Below are positions 24,801-30,542 of a stretch of DNA of 64,000 bases, piece by piece. Source of the DNA: Gordionus sp. m RMFG-2023 (taxonomy: Eukaryota > Nematomorpha > Gordioida > Chordodea > Parachordodidae); assembly GCF_954871325.1 (NCBI RefSeq), contig NC_088775.1, positions 17,709,561-17,773,560 on the forward strand. Reading direction: 5' to 3'. Within the stretch, counting starts at the first letter, position 1. Each line of letters opens with the position of its first letter. Both the position numbers and the translations under genes were made by a program. The notes beneath the pieces were generated by a model. The model was not told the origin of the DNA, searched no databases, and worked only from the letters and a program-made list of their open reading frames with translations.

Positions 24801-27800
24801 GATTTTGAGAATGAAGATGGCCTCGTCCCAGACCAATTTTTTTTTATAAATATAAAGGAAGAGTTCAGTGTTGTCTACTAAATTTTTTAAAAAAATTGAA
24901 GGTCGTATAATTTCTAAAAAATTGTTTTTAGTCCTTATATATTTAATAAAATGGCCGGAAATTGAAAAAAAAAATTTTTTTTTTTATCTAAAAGTAGAAT
25001 CTTTGTAAGTAATTTTGATATTAAATTTGTTATTTACAATTAGATAGTTTTTAAGATATGCTTAATTGATTGAAGGCAGATAATGGTAAAAATACGACAT
25101 TTTTGCCACTTTGAACCATAATATCTCCAAAAATATAAATGTTACGAGGCTAAAATTTTGGCTATTTCCTAGTTACATTGACCTTTCTTTGCTTACCAAA
25201 TTTTAAAAAAATCGAAGGGGGTCGGCCGAATCGTGGTTGATTTGTCATGGAATGACCCTTTTATAATATTATTTATAATAAATATTTTTTTTATCTATTT
25301 CTAACAATGACTTAACAGAAAATGACGATTCATACATTAAAATGTTTTTTAAAAAATTCTGCATATATATTGAAGTCCGCCATTGTAAGGCATTTAAAAT
25401 GGGAAAATCAAGAAATTTAGTCGAAATGCCTTTCATGTCCTGCAGGGCTACATCAGTCAGTAAAATATTGGCCCGGCCCGTGCCCTAAAAATATTATATT
25501 TCCTTCCTATTCCCTTTTTTTTGCCTGTTTAAATATTACAATTAGAAAAGTTTAAATGAAATTAAGGGGGTAATTTATTTTTTTGTAACAATAGAATAAA
25601 ATATTAACACATTAAAATAGAGAATAAAATAAATTCTTTTTTTAAAAAATTTGCCGCCAGGCCGCGGGCAGGTTCGGGCCAAAAAATTCCTATATTACCG
25701 GTCTCTAGCACCTGGCTGACTTCAGTGTATGTACATTTGATAAATTATTTGTCAGTCTAGATTAGTATTAATTGCAATGGTTTTTAATGATAATTTTTAC
25801 CATATTAACTTGATGAAATTTAACTGACTGACATGATGGATGGATGCATCGATATCATCATTAAAACGGTATTTTAAGCGAGGAATTAAAAATTCATGAT
25901 TTGCATATTTATTTCAGGGTGGGGTATATGACTGTTTGGTCGTCGTTTAGGGCCCCTAAAGATAGGGAATAAATTATTTTTATCAACATTATACATGTGA
26001 ACATATATGTATATATTCTTAAAGGTATTTTTTGAAGGTGTCGAAAATAAGGTGATGCAAGGGGTCAAAGAAAGCGAGATAGGTTACCAAATTGCTTTCA
26101 GTAAAACCGAACTTAAAAGGGTGATTAAAGAATATTCCGGCAAAGAAGTTTGATAATTATATTTATTAATGATTTTAGAGACGATTTTTTGACTACTGTA
26201 TATAACTTGCTTTTAAATGATCCCGTTATTAAAAATATAAATAAAAGCTAGCTGAAATGTCATATTTCATTCCCTACCCAGGGTTGCCAAGTCAAAATTT
26301 ATAAATTGCGGGAGAAATTTGGTATTTTGCGGGAGAAATATGAAAATTGCGGTAGAAATAAAAAATTTGCTAAAAAATTAATTATCCGCCTATTATTTTT
26401 TATAATTATTTATATAAATACAAATTCGGTAACTATTTTTAAAATAAAATAACATCTTGAGTTATTTTAATATATTAATTTATAAAAAAGAATGTAAACA
26501 ATATAAAATTTTATAAAAAAACAAACGATTTTAATTTTACAATGTAAAAAATATATTTTATGCGAATGTCCCGCGAAACATCCGCAATTGGAAATCTACC
26601 TTGTGTGTGTGTATAACATTATAGGGATAGGCGCTAAATTATCACGTTTAAATATATAATAAGGTAATATTGTACTCATTTCAATGATAATTTTTTATTT
26701 ATTATTGTTCAATCACATTATTATAATCAGTGCAGGTGAGTGTATCTACATCCATTGCAAAACAAAAATATTCTCCAAAAGAAATAATACAGATGCAACT
26801 ACGGTTGCAGCAATTGTAATTACTTATCTTGTAGTACAACATTCACAGAGCTACTTATCATTACAATGTAGGTAGAATCTTTCCCCATAATATTTAATGA
26901 CTCTAAAATAAATGAAAACTTTATTTTAGAACAAAAATGAGCAAATCATCAATGTTTTAGAACCTGAATTCAGGAGGTCAATTTTTGACGATTTAAGATG
27001 GGCATACATACGCAATTCTAACATATGCATCTAATAAGGGAAATATTTTAATATTTTTTTTGATCCTTCGCTATTTCAACAAAATTAAGGACGTTTCAAG
27101 AAAACTATTAAATTTTTTCCCCTCAAATAGTGAAAAGTCTAAAGACATAGCTAACCATATAATGGTAAACATAGTAGATTCGGGATTATCAATAAATTAC
27201 ATGTCAACTTTATGATCTGATAATGCCTCAGTGTATTTGGAAAAAACCAGAGTGTATTTACAGAATTGAGTCAGCACAATGTTGGTTGCGATATGTTCCT
27301 AATACCCGCCATCTATAGAATTTTAAAATTTTATAAACCTTTAAATATTTCTTAAATAAAGATTATAAAAGCTGTCCTAACATTTTGAAATTTTTTTTCA
27401 GTAATGAATGGCAGAGGTATATTTAGGAATGATTTCACATGTAGGAAATCTACTACATACTGTTAATGTGCAGTTGCAATCAGAAGAATCTTAACAAAGA
27501 TTCACAAAATTATGCTGCAGATGTGTTAATCTTTACAGTTAAAAATTGACAATAAATTTTATGGCGCCATTGCTAAAACTATATTAAAATGTTCAAATAT
27601 TATAAAAATACCGATAGACATTGATATCTTGTTTGAGGATATTGTAATGCTCTCTATTTTTGATTTACAATGTAAAAAATATATTTATTTTATGCGAATG
27701 TATAAATAAAAAAATATGGAAAATTAAATATAATATTAATTATATATTATTTGAGATTTAAATAATGGAACTAAACGTTTACCGTCGTTATTGAGATATT

Positions 27801-30463
27801 TATAAAAATTCCTGGCATTTAATGTTGTTAAAGCAATCCTTTTCCCAGGCAGTCCTCATTAGGCTAAAAATGCACTCGGATGAGGCATTAGAGTGAGGTA
27901 AAGAAGACATACTCGCAATTTTTTTCCAAGCATGGGGATTTATTGTTATTACGAAAAAATTCTACCCGTTTCTTATCTGCTTTTAGACAATTTAACCTGG
28001 CGAATCATAAAAATTAGAGAGAATTACAATCTCCTCAAACAATACATCAATGTCTTTCGGTATTTTTAATATATTTATAAAATTACAAAAACCATCAATT
28101 GACGGTTTCTGTTCCAAGGTCATAATATTTATACATTTGTAAATAGAGTTATTAAAATCAAATTTTGATCGTAAATATTCTAAAAATATCTGCTTCATTT
28201 AAAAATTAGAGTATTATTTGAAAATAATATTTTTAGCAATAGCGCCATAAAATAAATTTTTAACTATAGAGATGAACAGAGCTGTAGCATGATTTTGTGA
28301 ATCTTTATTAATAAAGAATATTCTGATTGCAACTGAATATTAACTTCATGAAGTAGATTTCCTACATGTGAAACTAATCCCAAATATGCTTATGCTATTT
28401 CATACTTGAAAAAATTTTTCAAAATTTTAGGACAGCTTTTAAAATCTTTATTTAAAAAATTTTTTTAAGGGTTTGTAAAATTTTAAAATTCTATCGATGG
28501 CAGGTATTAACGATAAGCACCTGATAGGTACATATCGCAACAACTCACACCATTCCAAATCAGACCACTCCACCAACTCTTTTAATTCATTAACTCTTAT
28601 AGTTTGAATTAAATTCGTTAAAACATCTCATCATCATTATTTCGACATCCACAGATAGTACATTCATTGCCTTCTTGCAAGAATCATGTAGTATATGGCA
28701 TATACAGTCAATTGGTATTAATTCATTATTGTGCGGCCTCAATTCGGTAAATACACTTTGGTTTTTGCCAAAATTTACAGAGGCATTATCAGCGCAGATA
28801 ACTGACATGCAATTCATTGATAACCTTGAATCAGCTATATTTACATTATGTGGTTAGCTACATCGTTGGATTTTTCACTATACGAGGAAAAAAATTTAAC
28901 AGTTTTATTGGAATGTTCTTATTCTTGTTGAAATAGCGAAAGATCAAGGGAGTAATATTTCCCTTATTAGATGCATCTGTCTCTTTCAAATCGTTTAGAA
29001 TTGACCTCTAGGATTCAGGTACTAAAACACTTGTGATAGCTTTGCTCATTTTTGTTAGGTTTGCACTTATATTGGAGTCGTTAAGTACCATGGGAAAAAG
29101 ATTCGACCCACATTGTGATGATATAGCTCTGTGAATGTTGAACTACATGATAGGTGTATACGATTTCCGCAACTGTAATTGCATTTGTATTATATATTAT
29201 TTATGGATTTTTGTATTGCAATCGATGTTGATACACTCCTTTGTACCGGTGAATGAAATGATGTTAATTTATTATTGGATAAAAATAAAACAGAATAGAA
29301 AGAAATTTACAAACTAGACATATTTTCGAATAAATATTTAAAATTTATTTTAAAAATATAAAAATAATCAATTACTGTCTCTCAAAATTATTATTTATAT
29401 ATTAAAAACTTTTTTAAAAAATTGCGGGAGATTTCCAATTGCGGTAGTTTTGCGGGAGAGAGATGTCTGCGTGTAAACTAAAAAATTGTGGGAGTCTCCC
29501 GCTATTGGGGGGAGACATGGCAACCCTGTCCCTACCCCTCAGTATTTTTGAAATAATTTATAAAGCTAAAAAATAAACATAAATAAAAGGGGCAAATGGA
29601 AAGAAATAAACTCGAACTGATGTTTAATAAATATAAGTACAAAATAATAGGATTAAATTTTAAAAAATTTAAATAAAATTGTATATATGGCTAGATACAA
29701 CATTTTTATATCTCTATACAGTAATTTAACAATTGTAAAATATTACCATGATTTTTTTTATATTATTGATTTTTTTAACAACTATATCATCTTTGAAGGT
29801 GAAGAAGCGGTTAGAATCATTGTATAAAACTGTCGAAAAATATATCGGACAAGATAATAGCCTTTTACAAGTATTATTTAACAATAGAATAAAATATTTT
29901 TTTCCCCATAATATAACATCTTAATTCAATTTAAAAATCAAAATATTGAAAAAAATATATATAGTCTTAGGCAAATTAGATTTAGTGTGTTTCTTTTTTT
30001 CATATTTATTTAGGAATATGAAAGTAAACTATTGATTTAAAAACAAAAACTATTTTGCTGGTTGCGATAAAAAAGTTAAATAAAATTCTCATTTTTCATG
30101 GACCCCCCCCCCCTCCCCGAGGAGTTGCAGCATGCACTAAAAATTAATTACACAAATGATAATATCAAATCCATATTTTATCTTTTCTATATTAATATTA
30201 TATGCTCCTAACTCTATTTGGATCATTACAGGTATCTTTTTTTAAGGGTTTTATTTATTATTTTGAATAAATTTCTAATAATAAAGCGATACAAAAAATA
30301 ATTCTCAAAGGTTGTTTGGAGATCCGTTCAAGAAGAATTCATAAAACATTATAAGAATTTTGAGACATTGATTCATAAATGTTATCCCGATTCGCAGATC
30401 AGCATGGATTTTACCCTGGACGAGCTGCTAAGTTATTTTTCGGATATAGCTCAACAGCATTAA
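576..30463 (+). CDS. EXOC1: Exocyst complex component 1 (Sec3), 17 exons, N-terminus outside window
   Basis: Sec3 is a subunit of the octameric exocyst, which tethers secretory vesicles to the plasma membrane before SNARE fusion. The visible exons are 576-806, 2334-2469, 3449-3558, 4226-4450, 7288-7459, 10668-10804, 10935-10992, 11525-11846, 14956-15036, 15434-15596, 16039-16110, 17118-17289, 19337-19357, 20002-20126, 26025-26147, 29799-29870 and 30311-30463. They total 2373 bases (790 codons plus stop), and reading phase is kept at every junction with GT-AG introns. Recognition rests on collinear match to animal Sec3 recalled from memory: [78 protein letters not shown], then [10 protein letters not shown] and the C-terminal SDIAQQH. 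The part seen is the helical-rod (CATCHR) Sec3 C-terminal region. The PH-like lipid-binding domain is not in the window. A Ser/Thr/Asn-rich linker in the 11525 exon is lineage-specific. Five introns carry large transposons. The coding exons look intact, so the gene is probably functional. Confidence 0.95.
807..2333. other. EXOC1 intron, no recognised element
   Basis: About 1.5 kb of AT-rich intron. I saw no transposon ends, no convincing reading frame and no RNA gene. Confidence 0.5.
2334..2469 (+). CDS. EXOC1: EXOC1 exon b
   Basis: Forty-five codons plus one base, from [13 protein letters not shown] to ITYSRSNI. It sits where animal Sec3 has the helix ending in a run of Ala/Asp/Leu before the AVKQQQ segment. 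Acceptor CAG at 2331-2333, donor GTTTAA at 2470, phase 1. Confidence 0.85.
2515..2775. mobile_element. Short non-autonomous element with CCGG-rich inverted ends
   Basis: Begins CAGAGGTACC and ends GGTCTCTG, so the termini are imperfectly inverted (CAGAG/CTCTG). GC-rich blocks such as CAGCCCGG and GGGCCGGGCC lie just inside both ends, in an otherwise very AT-rich intron. It has no reading frame. No clear target duplication flanks it. Similar GC-ended elements occur at 25443, 36530 and possibly 44338. Confidence 0.5.
3449..3558 (+). CDS. EXOC1: EXOC1 exon c
   Basis: Encodes [18 protein letters not shown] and [15 protein letters not shown], the counterpart of the family segment with AVKQQQQRFSDLR followed by RLASHLNNVF. 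Acceptor TATAG at 3444-3448, donor GTAAGT at 3559. It enters in phase 1 and leaves in phase 0. Confidence 0.9.
4226..4450 (+). CDS. EXOC1: EXOC1 exon d
   Basis: Seventy-five codons. The end, [20 protein letters not shown], matches the family motif with HPFHRDLLRYAKLMEWLKS. The first half is Asn/Ser/Thr-rich and less conserved. Acceptor TACAG, donor GTAACT at 4451, phase 0 at both ends. Confidence 0.92.
4867..6432. mobile_element. hAT transposon, 1.57 kb, exact 8-base target duplication
   Basis: The left end CAGTGGCGTATCC and right end GGTTACGCGCCTG form hAT-type inverted termini. They are flanked on both sides by TATCAATT (4859-4866 and 6433-6440), an exact 8-base duplication. Just inside the left end is a GC-rich double hairpin built on GGCCTTCGGCC. 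Poly-G runs sit inside the right end (near 6303-6335 and 6387-6411). A transposase C-terminus remains on the - strand. It lies in an EXOC1 intron and is too short to encode a full transposase, so it is probably an internally deleted copy. Confidence 0.9.
5306..5542 (-). pseudogene. hAT transposase C-terminal dimerisation domain remnant
   Basis: An open stretch of 78 codons reads [20 protein letters not shown], then [18 protein letters not shown]. This is the hallmark C-terminal (Dimer_Tnp_hAT) motif of the ZMYM-like hAT transposases. The more N-terminal region upstream on this strand (5560-6240) is only partly readable in broken frames, so the gene is dead. Confidence 0.85.
6433..7287. other. 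Rest of EXOC1 intron 4
   Basis: AT-rich intron. A patch at 6484-6610 carries GGCCCT, GACCCT and GGGCCTGG runs like those of the CCGG-rich short elements and may be a decayed copy. Nothing else was recognised. Confidence 0.35.
7288..7459 (+). CDS. EXOC1: EXOC1 exon e
   Basis: Encodes [20 protein letters not shown] followed by a Ser/Asn-rich stretch. This matches the most conserved short motif of animal Sec3 (YMDYLSRLYEREIKDFF). The acceptor AAG at 7285-7287 is chosen because it restores phase 0 with the previous exon and keeps the conserved Tyr residues. Donor at 7460, phase 1. Confidence 0.9.
7868..8200. mobile_element. Short inverted-repeat element
   Basis: About 47 bases at 7870-7916 recur inverted at about 8148-8196. 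The core GCGTTATTAC and the flanking GCGTTACGTTATTTAA match GCGTTGCGTTATTTAA. The interior of about 230 bases is AT-rich and non-coding. The family is undetermined and the exact ends and duplication were not resolved. Confidence 0.5.
8432..10610. mobile_element. Decayed hAT element in EXOC1 intron 5
   Basis: Contains a broken hAT transposase on the - strand. The outer limits are tentative: CTAGGAATGTTAATTTC-like sequence at the left, and TTTCCC/GGGAAA-rich sequence near 10535-10605 at the right. No target duplication was found. Old copy. Confidence 0.45.
8627..9700 (-). pseudogene. hAT (DUF659-type) transposase fossil
   Basis: Two readable blocks lie on the - strand. At 9518-9700 the frame includes MKKTWTVI and [20 protein letters not shown], the block where hAT/DUF659 proteins have GCAAHxLNLLLKDI. 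At 8627-8872 the frame includes [20 protein letters not shown] and [10 protein letters not shown], the C-terminal block usually reading SSAAxERNWSxFxxIHSKxR. The order (mid block then C-terminal block) is correct, but the frames are interrupted between them. Confidence 0.75.
10668..10804 (+). CDS. EXOC1: EXOC1 exon f
   Basis: Encodes [13 protein letters not shown] and [20 protein letters not shown]. It is moderately conserved and lies in the region linking the YEREI motif to the FDKIFEQVL motif. Acceptor TTTTTAG at 10661-10667, donor GTAATA at 10805. It enters in phase 1 and leaves in phase 0. Confidence 0.85.
10935..10992 (+). CDS. EXOC1: EXOC1 exon g (58 bases)
   Basis: Encodes [19 protein letters not shown], matching the Sec3 segment with FDKIFEQVLSELEP and AEQDF. 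It follows the previous exon after an intron of only 130 bases. Acceptor TTTTAG, donor at 10993, phase 1. Confidence 0.92.
11273..11440. mobile_element. CGAATA-rich short element, decayed copy
   Basis: Starts TTAGGCCTGTTC and contains ACGAATCGAATA followed by repeated inverted ATTCGTATTCG-like words. The same composition occurs at 12131-12235 and 16279-16419. A GC-rich patch (GTCCGACCCGACC) follows at 11394, perhaps part of another element. Non-coding. Confidence 0.4.
11525..11846 (+). CDS. EXOC1: EXOC1 exon h (Ser/Thr/Asn-rich linker)
   Basis: Encodes [12 protein letters not shown], then about 80 residues rich in Ser, Thr and Asn, and ends [10 protein letters not shown]. The start and end match the Sec3 segments around DFISKFFKL and SEKDMIRQMM. 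The middle is a low-complexity linker longer than I recall in the human protein. The acceptor CTAAG at 11520-11524 was chosen over GCAG at 11531-11534 because only the former keeps phase and restores ISQF. Donor GTTTGC at 11847, phase 2. Confidence 0.85.
12131..12235. mobile_element. CGAATA-rich short element
   Basis: Starts near ACAAAAATACGAATCGAATA and ends in inverted TTCGATTCGAATATT. It is the same word composition as the copies at 11273 and 16279. About 100 bases, non-coding, within EXOC1 intron 8. Confidence 0.4.
12579..12753. mobile_element. Short hAT-like element of the TGTTGTTAAACG family
   Basis: Starts TAGTATTGTTAAACAACTCG, near-identical to the ends at 47709 and 50379, and ends in CCCGTTTTCTTAAACTTA. 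Internal CTTCGAGATT and CTTGAGTAATATTT words are shared with the other copies. The right end is less certain. Confidence 0.45.
13130..13379 (+). repeat. Left inverted arm of the 13130-14777 foldback element
   Basis: Matches 14532-14777 in reverse complement over nearly its whole length with scattered differences and small gaps. Key shared words: TAACTATCC, GCGCG near 13279, and GGCCTTATGAAATAAGATAT. Confidence 0.8.
13411..14160 (+). repeat. Minisatellite of about 120-base units inside the foldback element
   Basis: The phrase ATATGGGTATCAAATAAAAG recurs with small changes near 13475, 13612, 13730, 13851, 13975 and 14094. Each is followed by TTCTTGGTCTGGATGG-like and then G-rich sequence. The first and last units share a longer block containing GTCTTGGGGGGTCAGAAAT (13438 and 14053). 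Strong G-over-C skew on the + strand. Confidence 0.85.
14266..14480. mobile_element. Fragment related to the hAT element at 53693
   Basis: Begins CAGTGTTCTATAGCGCGTTA and contains TAGCGTGCTAC and GATAGCGGTAGCTC. These are the subterminal AGCGCGCTA / CTACCGCTA words of the hAT at 53693-55082. It is probably a decayed non-autonomous relative inserted in the foldback element. The right end was not resolved. Confidence 0.4.
14532..14777 (-). repeat. Right inverted arm of the 13130-14777 foldback element
   Basis: Reverse complement of the left arm, ending in GGGATC-type sequence followed by TA at 14778-14779. EXOC1 exon i begins only 178 bases further on. Confidence 0.8.
14956..15036 (+). CDS. 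EXOC1: EXOC1 exon i
   Basis: Encodes [20 protein letters not shown] and SDRMSK, matching the segment with IFRCIEPELNNLIALGDKI. Acceptor ATTAG at 14951-14955, donor GTGAGT at 15037, entering and leaving in phase 2. Confidence 0.88.
15434..15596 (+). CDS. EXOC1: EXOC1 exon j
   Basis: Encodes [20 protein letters not shown] and later [19 protein letters not shown]. This matches the Sec3 motif with NSLYMLVKMSHHV and VKRNFDKCI. The acceptor GAAG at 15430-15433 is fixed by phase and by the conserved SLxxLVK. Donor GTAGCT at 15597, phase 0. Confidence 0.92.
16039..16110 (+). CDS. EXOC1: EXOC1 exon k (72 bases)
   Basis: Encodes 24 residues, [20 protein letters not shown] then ITHF. It fills the otherwise missing segment between NFDKCI and the AGLAESIF block of the family. 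Acceptor TCTAG at 16034-16038, donor GTATTA at 16111, phase 0 both sides. The match is weaker than for its neighbours. The donor is inferred, because the next in-frame codons soon reach a stop. Confidence 0.7.
16279..16419. mobile_element. CGAATA-rich short element with TAGGC ends
   Basis: Starts TTAGGCCAATTCGAATACG and ends GATTAAGCCTA, an imperfect inverted pair around TAGGC. The interior repeats CGAATCGAATAA and ATTCGTATTC. It is the best-preserved of three copies in this window (11273, 12131, 16279), all in EXOC1 introns. It has no reading frame. Confidence 0.55.
17118..17289 (+). CDS. EXOC1: EXOC1 exon l
   Basis: Encodes [20 protein letters not shown], then [17 protein letters not shown] and KLPRDVVLF. 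The match to the family AGLAESIFKNAE, KLIRGVFVNVEKVA and TPRDVVMMENF is strong. Acceptor AATAG, donor GTTAAA at 17290, phase 1. Confidence 0.95.
17290..19336. other. EXOC1 intron 12, about 2 kb
   Basis: AT-rich intron with no recognised transposon ends or coding remnant. Short AT reading frames here have no motif and are not reported as genes. Confidence 0.4.
19337..19357 (+). CDS. EXOC1: EXOC1 microexon m (21 bases)
   Basis: Encodes only E-NYHAIF-T junction residues. They match the invariant ENFHHIFA of animal Sec3, exactly between PRDVV and LKI. Acceptor TTTTAG at 19331-19336, strong donor GTAAGT at 19358, phase 1 on both sides. Confidence 0.88.
19471..19558 (+). repeat. Two-copy tandem repeat of 44 bases
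   Basis: AAGTTATCTTATATAT followed by CTATATTCTTCCTCATAAAT occurs at 19471 and again, slightly changed, at 19515. Intronic and non-coding. Confidence 0.8.
20002..20126 (+). CDS. EXOC1: EXOC1 exon n
   Basis: Encodes [20 protein letters not shown] then [21 protein letters not shown], one of the most conserved Sec3 blocks. Acceptor CATAG at 19997-20001, donor GTAAAT at 20127, phase 0 at the end. Confidence 0.96.
20419..21098 (+). repeat. Left long terminal inverted repeat of the 20419-25258 transposon
   Basis: Matches 24580-25258 in reverse complement. Readable anchors are GGCCGACCCCCTTCGATT, GTTACGAGGCTAAAATTTTG (inverted), GCGTCTTTGCATAAATTT and GGGGCTTTCATTCAATTAT. Confidence 0.9.
21256..21570 (-). 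pseudogene. C-terminal part of the transposase, shifted out of the main frame
   Basis: Encodes [39 protein letters not shown] and [19 protein letters not shown]. This is the C-terminal module (YDxxWW, KFMHPxGPxxSF) that I recall at the end of cc8L18.2-like proteins. It overlaps the end of the 673-codon frame but in another frame. After RDI of the main frame the conserved reading continues with [10 protein letters not shown] single-base shift near 21540 therefore probably truncates the protein. No intron consensus was seen at the junction. Confidence 0.7.
21521..23542 (-). CDS. cc8L18.2-like DDE-type transposase, 673 codons
   Basis: The presumed role is cutting and pasting the surrounding 4.84 kb transposon. 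Near the N-terminus are a CC pair (residues 11-12) and CDKC (43-46), probably zinc-binding. Further Cys/His clusters are CVCSYH (288-293) and CYLGKCDNC (335-343). The catalytic-type core has [11 protein letters not shown] (Asp430), [13 protein letters not shown] (Asp514) and the conserved block [20 protein letters not shown], which supplies Glu541 or Asp555. A DDE/D triad is inferred, not proven. I recall this signature ([10 protein letters not shown], [15 protein letters not shown]) from proteins annotated cc8L18.2-like in insects, Hydra and others. The Met start at 23542 is the first in frame and leaves the zinc motif intact. The conserved C-terminal module lies in another frame just downstream, so this copy may be slightly truncated. 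Confidence 0.85.
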   Translation of the reverse strand: MNKNLIRKTRCCNPFKILKHNNVTTNLRNVQSWMSLHSDDKICDKCRRKLGTASKSNDAFKDPDIHHIEENLAYESINTSLIEIGESPIKKKRLREKRYPIKKITKIKKAIETHLDINAIEPATIDKDDGILSNIKKNFSLLSKTDKNKILTILPKNWTVSKIMNEFNTTKYMARQAKLLIAEKGFLSTPNPKPGNTIDECTVKIVQEFYCTDEISRIMPGKKDCLSILTEDGKKNTIQKRLILDNLKEIYIFFKEMRPDVRIGFSKFASIRPKNCILVGGSGTHNVCVCSYHQNFKLMIIGSNLPNLTKDDMLPIKTYKHILPLIICNPPQPSCYLGKCDNCPGSTNLRHQIEILFRSKDIEFITYKQWLSVDRTTLETITKPVDEFINAFFEKMESLLPHSFISTQQSLYQKNLKLNLDKGQYLILCDFSENYSFILQDEVQSYHWNRAQSTVHPFVIYYKDNLANICCLNYVMISESLQHNTIAVHYFQKTLVNFLINKICMPNKIFYFSDGSAAQYKNRKNFINICHHEMDFGIQAEWHFSATAHGKSVCDGIGGTVKRLAARASLQRPYSKQITTSYELYEFAKENINGIYFEYMTQENYDHEEILLRERFSKTRPIPGTQKIHTVIPTGLYQFKSKMYSNSIESNIEYLSYNDYHFWRDIRVYNMCL
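24001..24073 (+). repeat. Three 22-base tandem copies
   Basis: ATTATAAGAATAATTAGAAT plus TT is repeated three times without change, then begins a fourth time. It lies inside the long-ended transposon between the transposase and the right arm. Confidence 0.9.
24580..25258 (-). repeat. Right long terminal inverted repeat of the 20419-25258 transposon
   Basis: Reverse complement of the left arm and ends GGAATGACCC. It differs from the left arm mostly by point changes, for example in the 30 bases nearest the tip. Confidence 0.9.
25443..25715. mobile_element. CCGG-rich short non-autonomous element
   Basis: Begins CAGGGCTACATC with TTGGCCCGGCCCG just inside, and ends with GCCGCGGGCAGG, TTCGGGCC and GGTCTCTAGCACCTG. 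The arrangement matches the 2515-2775 element: GC-rich inverted ends around an AT-rich core. No target duplication is clear. Confidence 0.45.
26025..26147 (+). CDS. EXOC1: EXOC1 exon o
   Basis: Encodes [40 protein letters not shown] and E. This matches [34 protein letters not shown] of the family. Acceptor AAAG at 26021-26024, donor GTTTGA at 26148, 41 codons, phase 0. Confidence 0.96.
26640..27662 (+). repeat. Inverted copy of the transposase 5' part (left arm)
   Basis: On the + strand this reads like the - strand at about 28050-29260. Shared words include AACATTCACAGAGCTA, GATAATGCCTCAGTGTATTT against the GATAATGCCTCTGTAAATTT type, and GACATTGATATCTTGTTTGA. It has a gap relative to the right arm after the DNAS motif. 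Non-functional. Confidence 0.75.
27780..29060 (-). pseudogene. hAT transposase (DUF4371-like), broken
   Basis: Read on the - strand in order: [31 protein letters not shown] (frame 28590-28817) with [34 protein letters not shown] (27992-28198); then [20 protein letters not shown], the hAT C-terminal dimerisation motif. The same protein family is encoded at 59821-61541 (+). Frames are interrupted several times. Confidence 0.8.
29799..29870 (+). CDS. EXOC1: EXOC1 exon p
   Basis: Encodes [20 protein letters not shown] then SLLQ, matching KKGLDNLYKKVDKHL and LLQ of the family. Acceptor GAAG at 29795-29798, donor GTATTA at 29871, 24 codons, phase 0. Confidence 0.94.
30311..30463 (+). CDS. EXOC1: EXOC1 last exon q with stop
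   Basis: Encodes [40 protein letters not shown] and [10 protein letters not shown], then TAA. It corresponds to the Sec3 C-terminus ([27 protein letters not shown]). Acceptor AAAG at 30307-30310. Confidence 0.97.
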   Translation, partial: VVWRSVQEEFIKHYKNFETLIHKCYPDSQISMDFTLDELLSYFSDIAQQH

Positions 30464-30536
30464 AATTACAGATTTTTTTATTCATATTTATTTAATATTG
30501 ATATATTTTATTACAGTTTGGATTGATAATATTTTC

Positions 30537-30542
30537 AATAAA
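30537..30542 (+). promoter_or_regulatory. Likely EXOC1 polyadenylation signal
   Basis: AATAAA, 74 bases after the EXOC1 stop codon, the first canonical signal downstream. In AT-rich DNA such hexamers also occur by chance. Confidence 0.5.

Larger units (their letters stand above)
20419..25258. mobile_element. 4.84 kb DNA transposon with about 680-base inverted ends and DDE-type transposase
   Basis: Begins GGGTCATTCCATGTCAAAT and ends ATTTGTCATGGAATGACCC. The left end to about 21098 is repeated inverted at about 24580-25258 with only scattered mismatches. TTTT flanks both sides and is compatible with a 4-base duplication, although the left run is five T. A 673-codon transposase is carried on the - strand. 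Between the transposase start and the right arm is about 1 kb of AT-rich sequence with a 22-base triplicate. The element sits in EXOC1 intron 14. Near-identical arms and a long open frame indicate a young insertion. The long arms and 4-base duplication would fit a Sola-like superfamily, but I could not confirm this. Confidence 0.9.
26279..29528. mobile_element. hAT transposon, 3.25 kb, with its 5' part duplicated in inverse
   Basis: Begins CAGGGTTGCCAAGTC and ends GACATGGCAACCCTG. TCCCTACC flanks both sides exactly (26271-26278 and 29529-29536), the 8-base duplication of hAT. Sub-terminal GCGGGAGA words repeat near both ends. A broken transposase runs on the - strand from about 29060 to 27780. 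The left half (26640-27662) is a diverged inverted copy of the first two thirds of that gene, so the normal 3' end has been replaced by a second 5' end. A sequence around TTTACAATGTAAAAAATATA also occurs twice on the + strand (26538 and 27664). It sits in EXOC1 intron 15. Confidence 0.88.

Noticed and set aside
28675-28857. A + strand frame of 60 codons
   Set aside because: Opposite-strand shadow of the hAT transposase remnant with [12 protein letters not shown].
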